A stretch of DNA of 64,000 nt from Porphyra umbilicalis (lineage: Eukaryota; Rhodophyta; Bangiophyceae; Bangiales; Bangiaceae), in NCBI GenBank assembly GCA_002049455.2, contig KV918840.1, positions 124,001 to 188,000 of the forward strand, written 5' to 3'. The position numbers and the translations under genes were made by a program. The notes beneath the pieces were generated by a model. It was not told the origin of the DNA and searched no databases. It saw only the letters and a program-made list of their open reading frames with translations. Positions 45,294 to 57,592 of the stretch are shown in pieces (within the stretch, counting starts at the first letter, position 1; each line of letters begins with the position of its first letter).

Positions 45294-46420
45294 ATGCCCA
45301 GCAGCGATGCTGATGATGCTCCTGATGCTCCCTCCCCATCGCCAGTTGTCAATGGCGCCCTGTTCGCGAGCGTCTGGAACGAACATGGAGTACGTTTCCC
45401 GCTTGAATCAGTGGTGTTTCGTGCACGGCTTCTATCCGAGTTCCTATCTCGGATGATCCCTGATCTATTACTGGTTGTACGAGTTTTCTGACGCTGTCTA
45501 ACCCGTACGCATCATCCTCGTACTCGTGCCTTTCTGCCGCTGTGTCGCACCTCTTGCTGAACCAGGATGACTTGAGTGTTCTGTTTTCGCGATACGCGCA
45601 GGCGATGCTAAAGAAGATCTCCAATGGAACAGTGAGCCCTGGGAAAAGTGGTAGCAACGTGGACTCGCCCGAACACGATTGCCTCTCATGGCTGGCCCCC
45701 CCTGGACAGCTGGAAGGACCCAACAGAGACTGTACTCGCTCACTTCGTGCAGTCATGACCAAAGCTGTCGAGAAGTACGCGAACCAGATAGATTACGCTG
45801 CCAACGGCTGGACAGGAAACAGACGTGCTGTAAAGATGGCTCTGAAGAAGGGTCTACGCACTCGCTGCAACCGAAGACGCACCTCTGCTCGACTGCTTGC
45901 ATATCGGACTCTCGGAGTATACATGGACAGTGATGTACCGAAGGCATCCATGGAACGCGTGGTCCTCAGTGCGGGCGCAGAAAATGTCGCTTCGGGCGGC
46001 GCGCTGGCCGAGAGCACAGTCTTTGGGTACCGTCTGAAGCTAAAAGACGGTGACAACGAGGTCGATCGAGCGCTTGATCTGAACGGAGCGGCCGCGACAA
46101 TCATTGCTGAGCTTCTGTTTCTGGACTCAAGTGAAGTGTGGACCTCTGTGCGAGCAGCCGGAGCCGCCTGTCTGAAGAGCTATGTGCACAGCACGTTGTC
46201 AAATTGGGTCACGGAGAACTTAAAATATATGCGAACCGTGAGAGGTCGTGAGAGAAATGTTTTTCCATGCAGCAAACCTCGTGACACCATCCTCGCAAAT
46301 GTCGCTGTGTCGATCTCTAAAAGGCTCTGTCTGAGAAGGCTTTCTGACACCCCCAGAGACCTTCTTACCCCACCCACCTGGTCACCCCTACCCATGTGCG
46401 TACTCGTCTACTCCCAATAG
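45294..46420 (+). CDS. Hypothetical protein, probably two or more exons
   Basis: The ATG at 45294 opens a frame (MPSSDADDAPDAP, then VNGALFASVWNEHG) which ends early unless a 92-bp intron (45474-45565, GT...CCAG) is removed. Splicing there joins it in phase to a long frame containing DDLSVLFSRYAQAMLKKIS, then KALKK-type basic helices and a mixed alpha region ending near 46330. The frame stop at 46420 may lie in a further intron, because the last 30 residues turn Pro-rich. A protein-like C-terminus appears about 1.7 kb downstream. No family recognised and no membrane segment seen. Moderate GC and normal composition suggest real coding. Confidence 0.5.
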
Positions 46421-47640
46421 CTGCGGGCACCGCCCAACCACGGACACTTGTGCTTGCCTCCTTTCCTGTCCTCTCCCACTCCTTTCTCCTGCTGGCAGGG
46501 GGGGGGGGGGCGAGGGGGGCTGCACCTACATGCCGAGGGGGTCGGGGAGGATGGGGGCGCAAACGGTGTCGCTAGAGTGGGACGGCTGCTGGCATTGCCG
46601 TGCAGAGCTCTGGCAGGGTCATGGGGCAGGTCCTCCTTGCGCGATCAAACGGCACCCTTCACACCCAGTTCAAGGCAGACTTGGCGTACACAGTATGCAT
46701 TCTTGCGGGCACATGGAGACCTCTGCTCGGACGCCTCACCGTCGTAGCTTGTGTCAGCCAGACTTTGTTCAGTACCTGTTGGCATGATAGTCTGCTACCA
46801 ATGGGGACCCAGGATGCGCCCCCGGTCAACCGGGCAGCCAACCAGCGGGCTGGAAAACGTCAAGCCTTGTGCTTGGGGATAGCGGGGCGATTAATAATAA
46901 TTCGAAGTGCTGGGCGGCGCCAATGCGCGCCCTCGGCATGTGTGCAGGTGACTGCCATGCTGCCCCCAGCCCCGCTCCTGGCTGCCGCCCAAGTGCACAA
47001 GTGCTGCCAACATCCCCGCTCGCTCTCCTGGCCGACCGCTCGGCCCACCCTCCTGGCGGACCGCCCCGCCTACCCTCTGGTCGACCGCCCCACCCACCCT
47101 CCTGGCCGGAAGCCCCGGCCACCCTCTGTTCGATCGCCCCGCCCACCCTCCTGCCGACCGCCCTCGTTCCTGTCGTATTCTTATCTGCATCCCCTCCATC
47201 CCACGCATTCTCTCCAGCTCGCACGGGGGCGGGGGGGAGTCACTCTACGACGGGCCGGACGACGTTTGCAGTCGCTGGACTAGTGGTGGTGGCGATTGGG
47301 TGGGGATCCACACTGGCGCAGTGTGGATAGTGTGACGCGCGCGGTGGGTGGGTGGTGGATGGGTTGGATGAACTGACCACGTACTTCTTTTTCGTGTTCG
47401 CTCGCCCGTCCCCCATGTATCCTTACCATGCATATGTGCGATGGCTTCCTCTTTCTTGGCTTCTGTTTCTTTGCAAACCAATGGGTGTTGCTGACATCGA
47501 AGTCGAGTAACTTGTGTCATACGCACATGCATGCGTGGTGTCCGCGAGTCGCTGACATGGTGAGCTTGCTGTTGTCCGGTGGCCTGTAGCTCTGTCAGAG
47601 TTTGCGGCTGTGTGCAGTTAGCTACATGTCTGCGTGACTC
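46421..47640. other. GC-rich spacer or intron, no gene recognised
   Basis: Contains a G-run (about 46498-46515), Cys/Pro-coding CCACCCTCCTG repeats (47040-47155) and GT-rich DNA. Frames are short and mutually contradictory. Confidence 0.4.
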
Positions 47641-47779
47641 TGTAGCACACCGTGGCTTTCTTATCGATTTCGTGTCTGCTCTGCCACCCGTGCCCGCGCC
47701 GAGCAACAATAAAGCGACCGTGTCTTTCAATGCATCTTTGGCATGTATCCTCAATGCTGGCCGGTGTCACATCCTTTCC

Positions 47780-48147
47780 TCCGTCAGGGTCTTGCTCCAC
47801 TTCTTCCCCGAGACCTCCGAGGGATCATTGCGGCGAGTCTCGCAACATATGTCTCGAAGGATGTGAACTTCTCCTTAAAGATTGGGCAAAGAGGAGTTAT
47901 GTACTCATTTTCGATCTCTCTCTGAACGCAAAGGGGTCGAGCAGCAATACGGTTCGGCCTTGTTGCAGATACCTTGGAACCTGACACGAGATTTCATCAA
48001 CGCGCTGTGTGGATACTGCACAGTACCGAAAGTTTTTGCGCCCGGAGAGTACCGAGGCTCGCAACGGCGTCGTCCGGTGCATGCGGGATGAGTTGCAGGA
48101 CCTCAAGGCTGGCGATGTCAATCTCTCCGATGAAGAACCAGACTAGG
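47780..48147 (+). pseudogene. Fragments of a coding sequence in three registers
   Basis: Three protein-like stretches follow in order but in different frames: RDLRGIIAASLATYVSKDVN (about 47810-47870), NLTRDFINALCGY (about 47978-48018) and a convincing acidic C-terminus MRDELQDLKAGDVNLSDEEP ending at a TAG at 48145-48147. They could be small exons of the gene starting at 45294, or a broken gene. Family unknown. Confidence 0.35.
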
Positions 48148-50171
48148 AGGCTCGTACCGCTGCTACTTGCAGTCAACCCCTTGTCGTCTACCGTGCTGTC
48201 GAGGCCCACGACTCGATGCTGACGCCGGTGGGCATGACGTGCATACCGTCCTGAATACGTTCTTCATATAGTGGTGGTCTCGCACGTTTTCTTTGTCGTT
48301 CCTGTTGTGTTTGACCGTCCATTTGCCTTTTTATTATTGTCATTTATTTGCTGGATCCTGTCGTTTTTCCATATATTTTTCGCAGTTTTCTCCAATATAT
48401 TTTCTTACATCCCGTCCACGAAAAAAACTGAGGGACCTCCTGTCGGTAAATCTGACAGATAAACAGCGTACCCACCTACGGAATCGTCTTGAAACATGTC
48501 CTTGGGACTAGTTGCGCGCGTCGTCGCAAGAAGAAAATCAAAAGCAGCTCTTCAGCCGGTCCATGGAACCATCATGGGAATAATGTGGTTCTCCATATTG
48601 AAGACCTTCTTGGAGGACATACCTGGCTTTTTTTGCCGCAATATTCTGTCGCACGTTCCCAGAATCATCGCTATGCATGTGTCTCGCATCGTACACAGAG
48701 CTAGTCCTTTGTCTATTTTGGAGATGGTCTCGCCGTCTGACGTCGCAATCGTCCCTGGTTCAGGCTCTTGCGCAGTTCTCAAGAAAGGAATGACGCGTTG
48801 CTTGTGCTCTTGCTCCGAGTACATCGCCTAAATGGGATTCTGATAAAACCCTGGACCAGTGTTTTGAAAGTGCCTATGGTTTCACTTGGGGTTCAGTCCA
48901 GAGACCATACCCCACGATACGCCGCAAAGCTATCTTGTACACAGACTGGAAGGCAGTCGTGGAAACAGTCCGGAAAACAGTCCGGACAACAGTCCCTGAA
49001 CTGATCCCAGGACCATCTTGCGTCGAAACCCAAGGTAATCACAGGATGGCACCAGACAAATTCCGAAATCGATCTGCGGGACGAATCGAGCCGTCTCAGG
49101 AGATAATCCTCAAGATTATCTCACACAATTCCAGGAACTTTCCTAAAGATACGCCTCAGAGCTGCCTTCGATCGAAGAATAATAACTCCTCCTTATTTCT
49201 GTCGGAAGAAAAGATCTCACTTTATCTCGTGAATTTCATACCACCACGCAGTGTATGAGAATACCTGATTTGGTGCCTACGAACACAAGCTGTTGCGCTT
49301 CCCAACGGAACCACGAGGATTTAATTCATTGGCTCAAGCTCTGCGGCGAGGCAACCCCCTGAATGTCATCCATACGAAAAAGAACTGGTACGAACGCACA
49401 AGAATCACGCCTTCCAGCAGGACCGACGTCAACCCTCCCTGCCCCTCCCCCCCCAGGAACCCCCAAAACGGCGATTTGGACTTGCAACGATCACGCCGTC
49501 TCACCCGATCGGTCTCACCGTCGTCCCTGCCACCGCCCCACTCTGCCACAGAGGCGAGCCACCAATGGCTAAGACGGTCATGTGTGCACTTTGTAGAGGC
49601 TGCTCGTACCACGGGAGGAGGCACCTTTCCCGCCAGCGGACACGAAAGTGGGACCAGAAAACAGGTGGCCGAAGTCGTAGGCCAGCCCACCTCTTCCCCG
49701 CCCCCCCCCCGGCTCCCCTGTTCGATTCCTCCGTCCTCCCCCCATGACACTCCAACAGATCATGAGACCCGTCTTCCATCGACAGTAGTGCCTGTACTGA
49801 GCGCCGCCGCCCCAGAGTACCCAGGTACCTCGCTCCTGTGATCGAGGACCAGTCGCCACGAAGCGCCGCAAGTAGCAGGGGTGACAGTCAAGGGCGTAGG
49901 CTGCCCCGACCGTGAGCTATTCCTTTACTGTTCCCCGGTCCCTCGGCCGCTAGGTAGCGCTAAAGGCTGTGTAGGCATAGACCTACCCCCCCCCCCCTGA
50001 TCACATATGGGGCGCGACAAAAGTTGGCGCTACAACCGTTCTTGAAGAGAAATGGCTCGTATTTAAAGAGTCTCCTGTTGACCCAAGACCAAACAGGCAC
50101 AGCTGGGCTCATTTCTGTTGTCGAAAGTGCCATCCAACGAGCTGTTCGGCGAGCAGAGGTCATCCAAAAAC
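48148..50171. other. No gene recognised
   Basis: AT-richer DNA (about 48260-48470), then mixed sequence. Competing frames lie on both strands at 48496-48831, neither with a known domain. Around 48940-49150 words such as CAGTCCGGA and GATAATCCTC repeat in a manner reminiscent of transposon subterminal DNA, but no paired ends were found. Confidence 0.35.
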
Positions 50172-50225
50172 GGCATCAATTGACGCCCTGGGCATCAATT
50201 GATGCCAGTGGTAGAATAGACACTA
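50172..50225. repeat. Palindrome-bearing dispersed repeat, copy B
   Basis: An imperfect GGCATCAATTGACGCC (50172-50187) and the perfect palindrome GGCATCAATTGATGCC (50191-50206) are followed by GTAGAATAGACACTAG. This is the inverse of the block at 31463-31521. Confidence 0.7.
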
Positions 50226-50895
50226 GCCCTGCATTTGGGGGGATTTTTTTTGCACCTTCGCTGGCGCGAACTGAAATCAGCTCGGATTTGGTCTGTCTTT
50301 GCTTCCGCCACCCGTCATTCGTGGTGGCGAGATGCAGTGAGATTGCCCCGTCTTCGACGCCCGCCGTTGCCTGTTGCCCCTGTCGCCGGGTGCCGCCGGC
50401 TGTGCCGCAGCGACCGGCCGTGCCCACCCCTGTTTAGGCGCGGACATCTGGGTCAGACACGTTTCAAATAATTTCTGGGCCACGTAAACTCGATCTCAAC
50501 AACAGCCCTCTCCTGCCCTGTTACGCTTCCACAGCAGTCACTCACCACTCATCCCCCACATCGTCGCTAGGAGCGTCGCTACGAGTGTCACTCGTCCTCG
50601 ATTTTCTCCCAGGCGCAGTCAAGCGCTTTCCCCCCTTCCCCCATCTCTCCCTTTTGCTTTTGGACAATGGAGGACAGCGCTGGTCGTGCCGCCTCGCTGT
50701 TCACTCCCGCATTGGCCACCCCCGCCCCGACTTGGTGCCGTTACAGCACAACATCAGCACAGTGACTTTTTGTGGCGGAGCACCGCATCGTGATCAGCAG
50801 CTCGCGTAGTGTGCGGGACCAATGGCGGGACCGTTGGATTATTTCTTACTTTTTCGTATGGGGCCTGTCTTGTTTCCGTCCCTCTGCTTTGCTTC

Positions 50896-53800
50896 ATGGT
50901 TTCCAGTTTGGCCGCCTCTGCTGAGGTTCGGCTGGTTTTCCCAACGGGTGGACCCGCCTACGTGTGTATTGGGTGCGAGGAGGCGTTCTTACGACCAGGA
51001 CCGCGTGGAGAGCGATGGCTGACGGCGGTCAAGAGTGGTATCGTCTGGGATCGAGCGGCTCGTGATTTTGAGGGACGCGTTAAGGTCCGCAAGTGCAGCT
51101 GCGCTTCAGGGGAAGACACCAACGGCGTTAGCCTGGGCTATTGTCACCCCTGCTACAAGGTCCATCAACCAACCCCAAGTAAACGAGCCTCCGTGTGCTC
51201 ATCTTTATTACACCCGCAAGTATCCACCGACCGCCCCGCCACTGTCGTACCTGGGCCCAAGTGCCTGCGGTTGCTGTGGGAGACCTGCAAGGCAGAGCGA
51301 GAAGCTCGCCTGCCCTGGCGGCGGCGGCATAAGGTGTGTCCGTCCTGCAAGTGGCGCGCGGAGCAGCTCGCTGCGACCAGTGTGGGACCCGCTACCCCGC
51401 CGCCTGCACCACCTGCAGCAGCAGCTGTCGCAAAATCAGCGGGGGCGGATGGCGGACCGACCATTCACGACCCCGCGCCGGCGGATTCGTGCACTCCGTC
51501 ACGTATCAAGCTGTCGACGGTGTCAGTGGCCGGAATTGGCGTCGACCCGGCGAGCCGTGGCACAGAAGCCCTGTTGGGTGCTCACCCACGACGTACGAGG
51601 CCGGAGAGCATTTCCGTTAAGTTCTCTAACGGGGTCATAAGGACGTACAAGCGGGTGGTTACGGCCACAAAAGCCGTGGTGGGCCCGCGCCAGGACCGCC
51701 GCAGACGGAACACGGCGGCGTCGCTGTTGTCCAGTCTGACGACTGTTGACCCCGCGGAGGTGTCAGCCGCCGTGTCGGCCATTGCTCGGCGGGCGAGCGC
51801 TAAAGGTGGTGTTGGAGTGGCGCCGCTCAAGTCCTTGTCGGTCCGGCAACAGACGCAGTTCAAGATTGCAAACAAGATAAGCGGCGTGACTTGGCGGCGG
51901 ATTCGGGCCTTCTTGGGCGGACGGGACAGCGGGTTGGCCTCCCTGTCGGCCCTGAGGGCGGACCAGGTCAGTTTTTCACTTGAAGCACAGAACCAAGTCA
52001 AGACGTGCGATGAAGGAGCGTACTTGGTCAGCCCTCGAGCAGCTATCCAAGCTCTGATTGACGACTTGGTCGAACGCAAGGAGTTTCTCGAGTGCCCCTT
52101 GGGTCTTAGCCCCACTAGTGCCTCTGAGGACCGCTGTCAACCCGTCCACTCACCACTCGCCGCTACAACGGCGGGCGGCGGTGAACCGACAGGTGACTCG
52201 ACGAGCGGTGGGCCGGGGGCAGGGGGTATCTGTGGCGGTGCCGCGGGTGGTGGTCAGGGGTTGTCAGGATATGCATTTCGAGGCGAAATAGAATACGGAT
52301 ACACGCCGATGCGGTGTATCTGATTACGGATAAATCGCTTAACTAAGATCCGGATGCGGATATCTGCCTCCGAAACCGGATTATTACGTAGATTATATCC
52401 GTATCTGAGTACGATTATCGTATCCGATTATATTCCTGCAAGTCCGTCAGGCCGCACAATTAGGGCCAGAGAAAGACGCCACTGAGACACTTGTTGAGTG
52501 CTAAATGGACGTCAAGTACGACGTGATCTTCACATTTGATGTGTGCGCCCCAACGGGCGCGGTCCAGGCAGTTCCCCGCCGTTTTTGCAAACGGTCGTCA
52601 GATAGACCGTTCTGAAACTCGTGGCACGCTTTGCTGATATCGGCAGCGGGCCGAGTCGCGTGCTTGAACTGCTTCTTCCGGGTCGGTCGGGATTGCCGCT
52701 TGTCGCTGCAACATGCTTGCACATGAATCTCCCGATGGTCGGATTGGGAAAAGAGAGGTGGAGTGCGTTGTACCGGAATTCTGTCGGCCCGAGAAGTTTA
52801 ATAATCTTGTATATCCCTGTATCCTGCCCTTTCATATCGGGAATACGGATCTGATATAATCTTGCAATTTTTTGTCGGACAGGATAGATATATCCTCTCC
52901 TCTCTTTCTCATAAGGCATTTAGAATATGCGTCCCCGGCGCGTATCCGAAGTGGATACGGATATAATGCATGGATATATTCCTCAGGGATATATCCATGA
53001 CAACCCCTGGTGGTGGTGGGCGCTCGGTGGGGCCAGGTTCCCGGCCTGTGGATGGGGCCTGTCGTGGGACCACGGCGCGCTGGGGCCGGGCGGAGGGCCC
53101 AGACGCCTCCGGCGTGCACGCTGCCGCTCCGCTGGTCATCACGCCACGGCCAATGGACACGACCGGGTCATGTCTGGATGCCGGGGTGGCACCCGTGCCA
53201 CGGGCCGGTGACGCAGAGGCCCAGCCTGATGCTTCTGCCGGCGTGCGGGCCGGCGGCGGCGGATCAACCGTCACCGCCAGCAGCACCACTCCGGCGGGAC
53301 CCGCTCGCGCTACGGCGGCTGCCGAGGGCAGCGACGGAAGTCGGTCGCCCTCCGCTGACAGCGTCGCTCCTGTGGGGCCCCCTGTCCAGCTCCTTTTTGG
53401 AATGGACAAGGGCGGCAGGACCAGCACTGTCAAGGTGTATCTGGGCATTGCAAACCAGCGCCGGCCGGCCAGTGTCGGAAACTCGGTTGTGATTGGTGTC
53501 TTCCCCTGCCGCACCGACGACTACGCCGCCCTACGGCGCATATGCGCTATGTGGTTGGCCGACATCGAGGACCTAAGGTCCAGGGGGCTCCTGGTGGGGG
53601 GCGTTTTGAGGTCAGTTCTGCTAATTCTGACAGGCGACTATGCCTGGATGACAGCGTTCTGTGGGCATTCGGGTGCGTCAAGCCGCCACCCGTGCCTCCT
53701 GTGCTCGGCGGTTGGTCCTCGGTGGGAGGGCGATGAGCAGCTGGTGGCCTTTTACGGCTGTTTACAGCATGGCAGCCAGTGTCGCGGTGAGCCCCGCACG

Positions 53801-54880
53801 GTGGTGCAGGCCGCCGAGGTGTGCCGCGCTTTGGGCTCGTGCTCCGAGAATGCCTCGCTGGCGCGCCCCATGACGCACGACCAACACCGGTCAATTCGGC
53901 GCCGACCACTCATGCTGGTGCCGGCATCCGATATCGCTACCATGCCTCTACGCACGACCCTGGGCATCACAACGGACCTGCTGCATTTGGCTGCCCAGAT
54001 TATCCAGGCCTCGTGCGGGCCTGTGCGGGCGGCCAAATTTCGTGAGGAGCTCGGCGGTCTCCTGCTTGAGCGTGCTGGGGTCACGCCTGCTCCCTACTTT
54101 TGGGGCACCTTTGAAGGGTCCGAGTGCCATCGGATTGGTCGGAAGCTGACACTCGTCTGCAGCCTTTTGGAGAAGTACGCTCCGCCCCGGTGGGCGGCGC
54201 CCTACAGGCGCGCGTGCGGTGATTGGCAGGCGCTGCCACCGACGCTCAACCGCTCTGTGGCAATCTCAGCTTACGATGCCGACGAGTTTGAACGGAGAGC
54301 TGCTTCTTTCTTGGACGGGCTCCGGGCATCTTTTGATTGGGTTACGGTAACGCCCAAAATGCACGTGCTGGTTTGCCACTCCGCTGCCTTCCTACGGCGG
54401 TTTGGCAGCCTCGGGCGTTACAGTGAACAGGCCTTGGAGGCGCTGCACGGGAGGTTTAATCAAGAAGCTGCTCTCCACACGGCCGGGACCTTTTTGGGGT
54501 CCTGCGGAGAATTCGTCAAGGCGTCGGCGATGAGCCGAGCACCTGGCGGCGACCTGTACAACAATTGACAGACGCGGAAGCCCGCTCGGGCGGGGGCGCG
54601 GGCGGCCACGCGAGCTGACGTTGGTCGGTTGCGTGGCAACAAAACTCAACGCGGGGCTCCGAGCAAGTCTGCAGCGTGCAAGCAGAAGGACACGGAGGAC
54701 GTTGCCAAGTGGTCGGCGGCACTGGCCGCTGCCGCCGCCCGCCGCATTGGCGCGTGGGAGACGAGTCGGGGCCGGGATACAGTCCTCCAGGCCATCGAGG
54801 ATGGCCTCATGCCGCCTGACGATGTTCAATTGCTGATGGGGTGTTTGGGGTGGGCGTTTCCAGTGGGGGATGAAGAATAA
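50896..54880 (+). pseudogene. Transposase-like gene split by a hAT insertion
   Basis: The ATG at 50896 starts a frame with Cys pairs typical of zinc binding (CIGC, CSC...CHPC, CPSC). It enters the hAT element at 52255 and resumes in the same register at 53018. If the insert and one 8-bp duplication are disregarded, the register is continuous for about 970 codons to a TGA (54566-54568), and open beyond that to the TAA at 54878-54880. The C-terminal half has FGMDKGGRTSTVKV, LILTGDYAW, a GHSGASSRHPCLLC zinc-like block, LGITTDLLHLA, VTPKMHVLVCH and YSEQALEALHGRFN. This D-D-E-like order occurs in an uncharacterised animal transposase-like family and recalls RAG1/Transib topology. Superfamily unresolved. 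Confidence 0.6.
52255..53009. mobile_element. Non-autonomous hAT element, 755 bp
   Basis: Ends CAGGGGTTGTCA and TGACAACCCCTG are perfect inverted repeats of 12 bp, flanked by 8-bp duplications GTGGTGGT (52247-52254 and 53010-53017). Inside are AT-rich subterminal repeats of CGGATA/TATCCG. No coding capacity. It splits the transposase-like gene. Confidence 0.9.
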
Positions 54881-55189
54881 AGGGCTCGCCTGGTCGGGTC
54901 GTCTTGAAATCAGATTTCGCCAAGTCCCGCGCCACTGCACGATCGCTGTGGAGACCAGATCGCGCACGGCCGTCAAGACATTTCGAGGAGGCGGTCAGGA
55001 ATCGTGGCACGGATAGCGCTCTGAGTCACTCAAACGCCGGTCGCGCGATGCGGAATGTCAACACCTGCTTCACGCCACTGTCTGCGGTGTGCCACGGTTC
55101 GGAACACTTCGAATGCGAGTACTCTTTCGTGTTGACCAATGAGAAGCCAGAAACCCGAGAGACCGTTTCTCGGAATCTTAAGTAGGGGT
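54881..55189. other. Spacer, nothing recognised
   Basis: Unique sequence between the end of the transposase-like register and the minisatellite. No paired terminal repeat for an enclosing element could be identified. Confidence 0.35.
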
Positions 55190-56600
55190 GTGCCGTCGCT
55201 GCCTGTGGCCAACGCACCGTCGCGCACCGCCACCGCCGGCGCCGTGGCTCCCCGCCTCCGTCGCCGATCGCCACTGTGACACACCGTGCCCGGCTGGGCA
55301 TCCGCCGCCGCCACCGGCTGTGCCGCTGCCACCGCGACCAGCCGCCGTCGGCCGTGTCGTCGCTGCCAGTAGTCTCGGCCGGTAGGTTCCGCCATCGCCT
55401 GCTGTCGCCCCGACGCCTGCTGTCGCTGCTGGCTGTGACGCGGCCGTCGGCCATCGCCAAAGGCTGTGCCGCCGCCGCTGGCCACGCCGTTGTCGCCGCC
55501 GGCCGCGCCCTCGCTGCCGATTCCCACCGCCACCGTGTGTCAGTCGTGACGTCGCCGCCGTGACGTCGCCGCCGTCGGCCTGCTGCCGTTTCCCGCCGGC
55601 ACCGTCGCAAGCTGCCGTCGGCCGTGCTGTGGCTTGCCGTCGGTTGCCGTCGCTCGCCGTCGCTCGGCGCCGCCGTCACCCGTCGCCACCACCTGCTTTG
55701 CCGCCTCCTTTGCCACCTCCCCCGTTTCCCGCTGCCGCAGTCCCCAGCCGCTCTCCGCCGCGGCGCTGCCCGCCGTCCCCGGTGGTCCCCGTCGACCGTC
55801 GCTGACGTGTGCCGCCGCAGTTGGCCGCCCCGCCGCCGCCGTCCCCCCCCGCCTCTGTCGTTGGGCGCCACCCCCCGTGACGTCGCAGCCAGCAGCCTCC
55901 GCTACCGGCGCCTGCCGCCGACGTTGCCCGTCGCCGCCGGCTGTGCCGACGTCGCCGGCCGCGCCGTTGCGGCCGTCGGACACGACATCGCTGCCCTTGC
56001 CCTCCACAGCCTCCGGCCGTCGCCGCCGGCTCTGCCGCCGCCGGCTGTGCTGCCGCCGCTACCCGCGACGCTGCCGCCGTCGGTCAAGTCCGTCCCGCCG
56101 CTGCTGGCCGCGCGGTTGCGGCCGTTGGCCACGCCCTCGCTGCCTTTCTCTGCCACACCCTCTGGCAATCGCCGCCTGCTCTGCCGCCGCCGGTTGCGCC
56201 GCCGCCGCTGGCTGCGCTGTTGCCGCCGTCGGTCAAGCACTGCTGCCGTTGACCGCCGTCTGCCGGCGCCGCTGGCTGTGCAGCATCGGGCTGTGCCGCC
56301 GCCGGTCGTGCTGCCGCTGGCTGTGCAGCCGCCGGCTGTGCCGCCGCTGCTGGCCGAGCCGTTGCGGCCGTCGGCCACGCCCTGGCTGTCGTTGTCCGAC
56401 GCCCCTGTCGCGCGCCGCCGTCGTCAAGGTCGTCGCCGGCGTTAGCCGCAGGCGCCACCGGGCGCCGCTTCTGTCGTTGCCGGCCGGCGCCACTGGCCGC
56501 ACCGCCGCCGCGGCCGGCCCGCGCCATTTCCAGTGGCCGCCGCCGGGTGCACAGGGTCCGTGCCGCGCCCGTGTGGCTGCTACCCGCCGTGACGCCGCTG
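55190..56600. repeat. Degenerate CCGCCG/GCTGTG minisatellite
   Basis: Built from variable tandem words such as GCCGCCGGCTGTGCCG, GCCGTCGGCCACGCC and CGTTGCGGCCGT, most regular at 56270-56370. Frames on both strands are open through much of it and give Arg/Pro/Ala-rich products, so coding is not inferred. Confidence 0.7.
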
Positions 56601-56729
56601 CCGGCAGGTGAACGGGGCTCCGCTGCCGACGTCTGCTGGCACCGACCACGAGGCTCTCCCCCCCGTCGTAGTGTTGGAGTGGACGCGCTGGGGACAGCCG
56701 CCGTCCTTCTCGTTCTGCACGTCAAAAAA

Positions 56730-57592
56730 ATGTATTCCGAGCACCTCCGCGCTTCCGCGCTGTCCATGCTGTCCAACGGCGTCGAGCGAAGCAAGGTGCA
56801 CAGCAGCATTGGCGTCAAGCGGACGCAGCTCAAGCGATGGGAGCAGTACTATGCGGACAGTGGGTCGGTCTGGCGTAATGTGGACCGCCACAACAAGCAC
56901 CACGACGCCTGCCGGCACGACCGGCAGCTGATGGACGGGCTCATCTACCTCGTGCGCACTCTTCCCCAGGCGTTACTTCGGGAGCACTCCCAGATGCTGG
57001 AGGTTATGAGTGAAGACCTTGAAGGGGACATGACGCGGCTCCGATACTCTAAGAGTACGGTTGACCGCCACCTTCACCGCCTCGGTTTCACTCGCAAAAA
57101 CATTTTGCGGCTGTTTCGTGAGTCGTCGGAGGAGCGCCGCCGTCAACACGCCGTTGTTCGGCAGCGCATCCCTCGTCGTTTTATCGTCTCCGTCGACGAA
57201 ACACACACGGTTGGGTCGGACGTGTTTCGGCTGTACGGTCGCTCCCTGACGCACGAGCGTTCCCGCCTCCTGGATCGTGACCCGAGGTCCGTCCCTCGCA
57301 CCAGCACTACGATGGCGGTCTCCAGCGACGGCTGCATCGTCGGCTTTATGTCTGTGGTTGTGCGGGAGAGGGCGTTGACGGGGGTGGATCGGCGATTGTT
57401 TCTCCAACACCTCTTCCCCAAGCTCGGCGTGTACACACCGGGGGCGCCCTGGCATCTGCAGCCCGACAACTGCGTTGTCATGTTCGATAATCGATAACGC
57501 CCCCATCCATGACGCCGAAGGGAACGCTTTCATGACGGCCAACGGTGTCTCATTCCTCCGTCTTACACCGTACAGCCCGGACATAGTTACTG
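56730..57592 (+). pseudogene. Broken mariner/IS630-type (DDE_3) transposase
   Basis: The ATG at 56730 begins MYSEHLRASALSMLSNG, an N-terminal helix-turn-helix, followed by a second one around YSKSTVDRHLHRLGF. The nuclease core has its first Asp in FIVSVDETHTVG and its second in the VMFDN / APIHDAEG block. That block is broken by a perfect 7-bp tandem duplication TCGATAA (57484-57490 and 57491-57497) which shifts the frame to a stop. In the next register the family sequence goes on through LTPYSPD and then ends at about 57592, where the usual LNPIE and third acid are missing and Ala-coding DNA of the neighbouring gene begins. The gene is thus both frameshifted and 3'-truncated. Confidence 0.8.

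Noticed and set aside
55634..56611. 325-codon plus-strand frame
   Set aside because: Minisatellite of CCGCCG/GCTGTG words, open in several registers on both strands.
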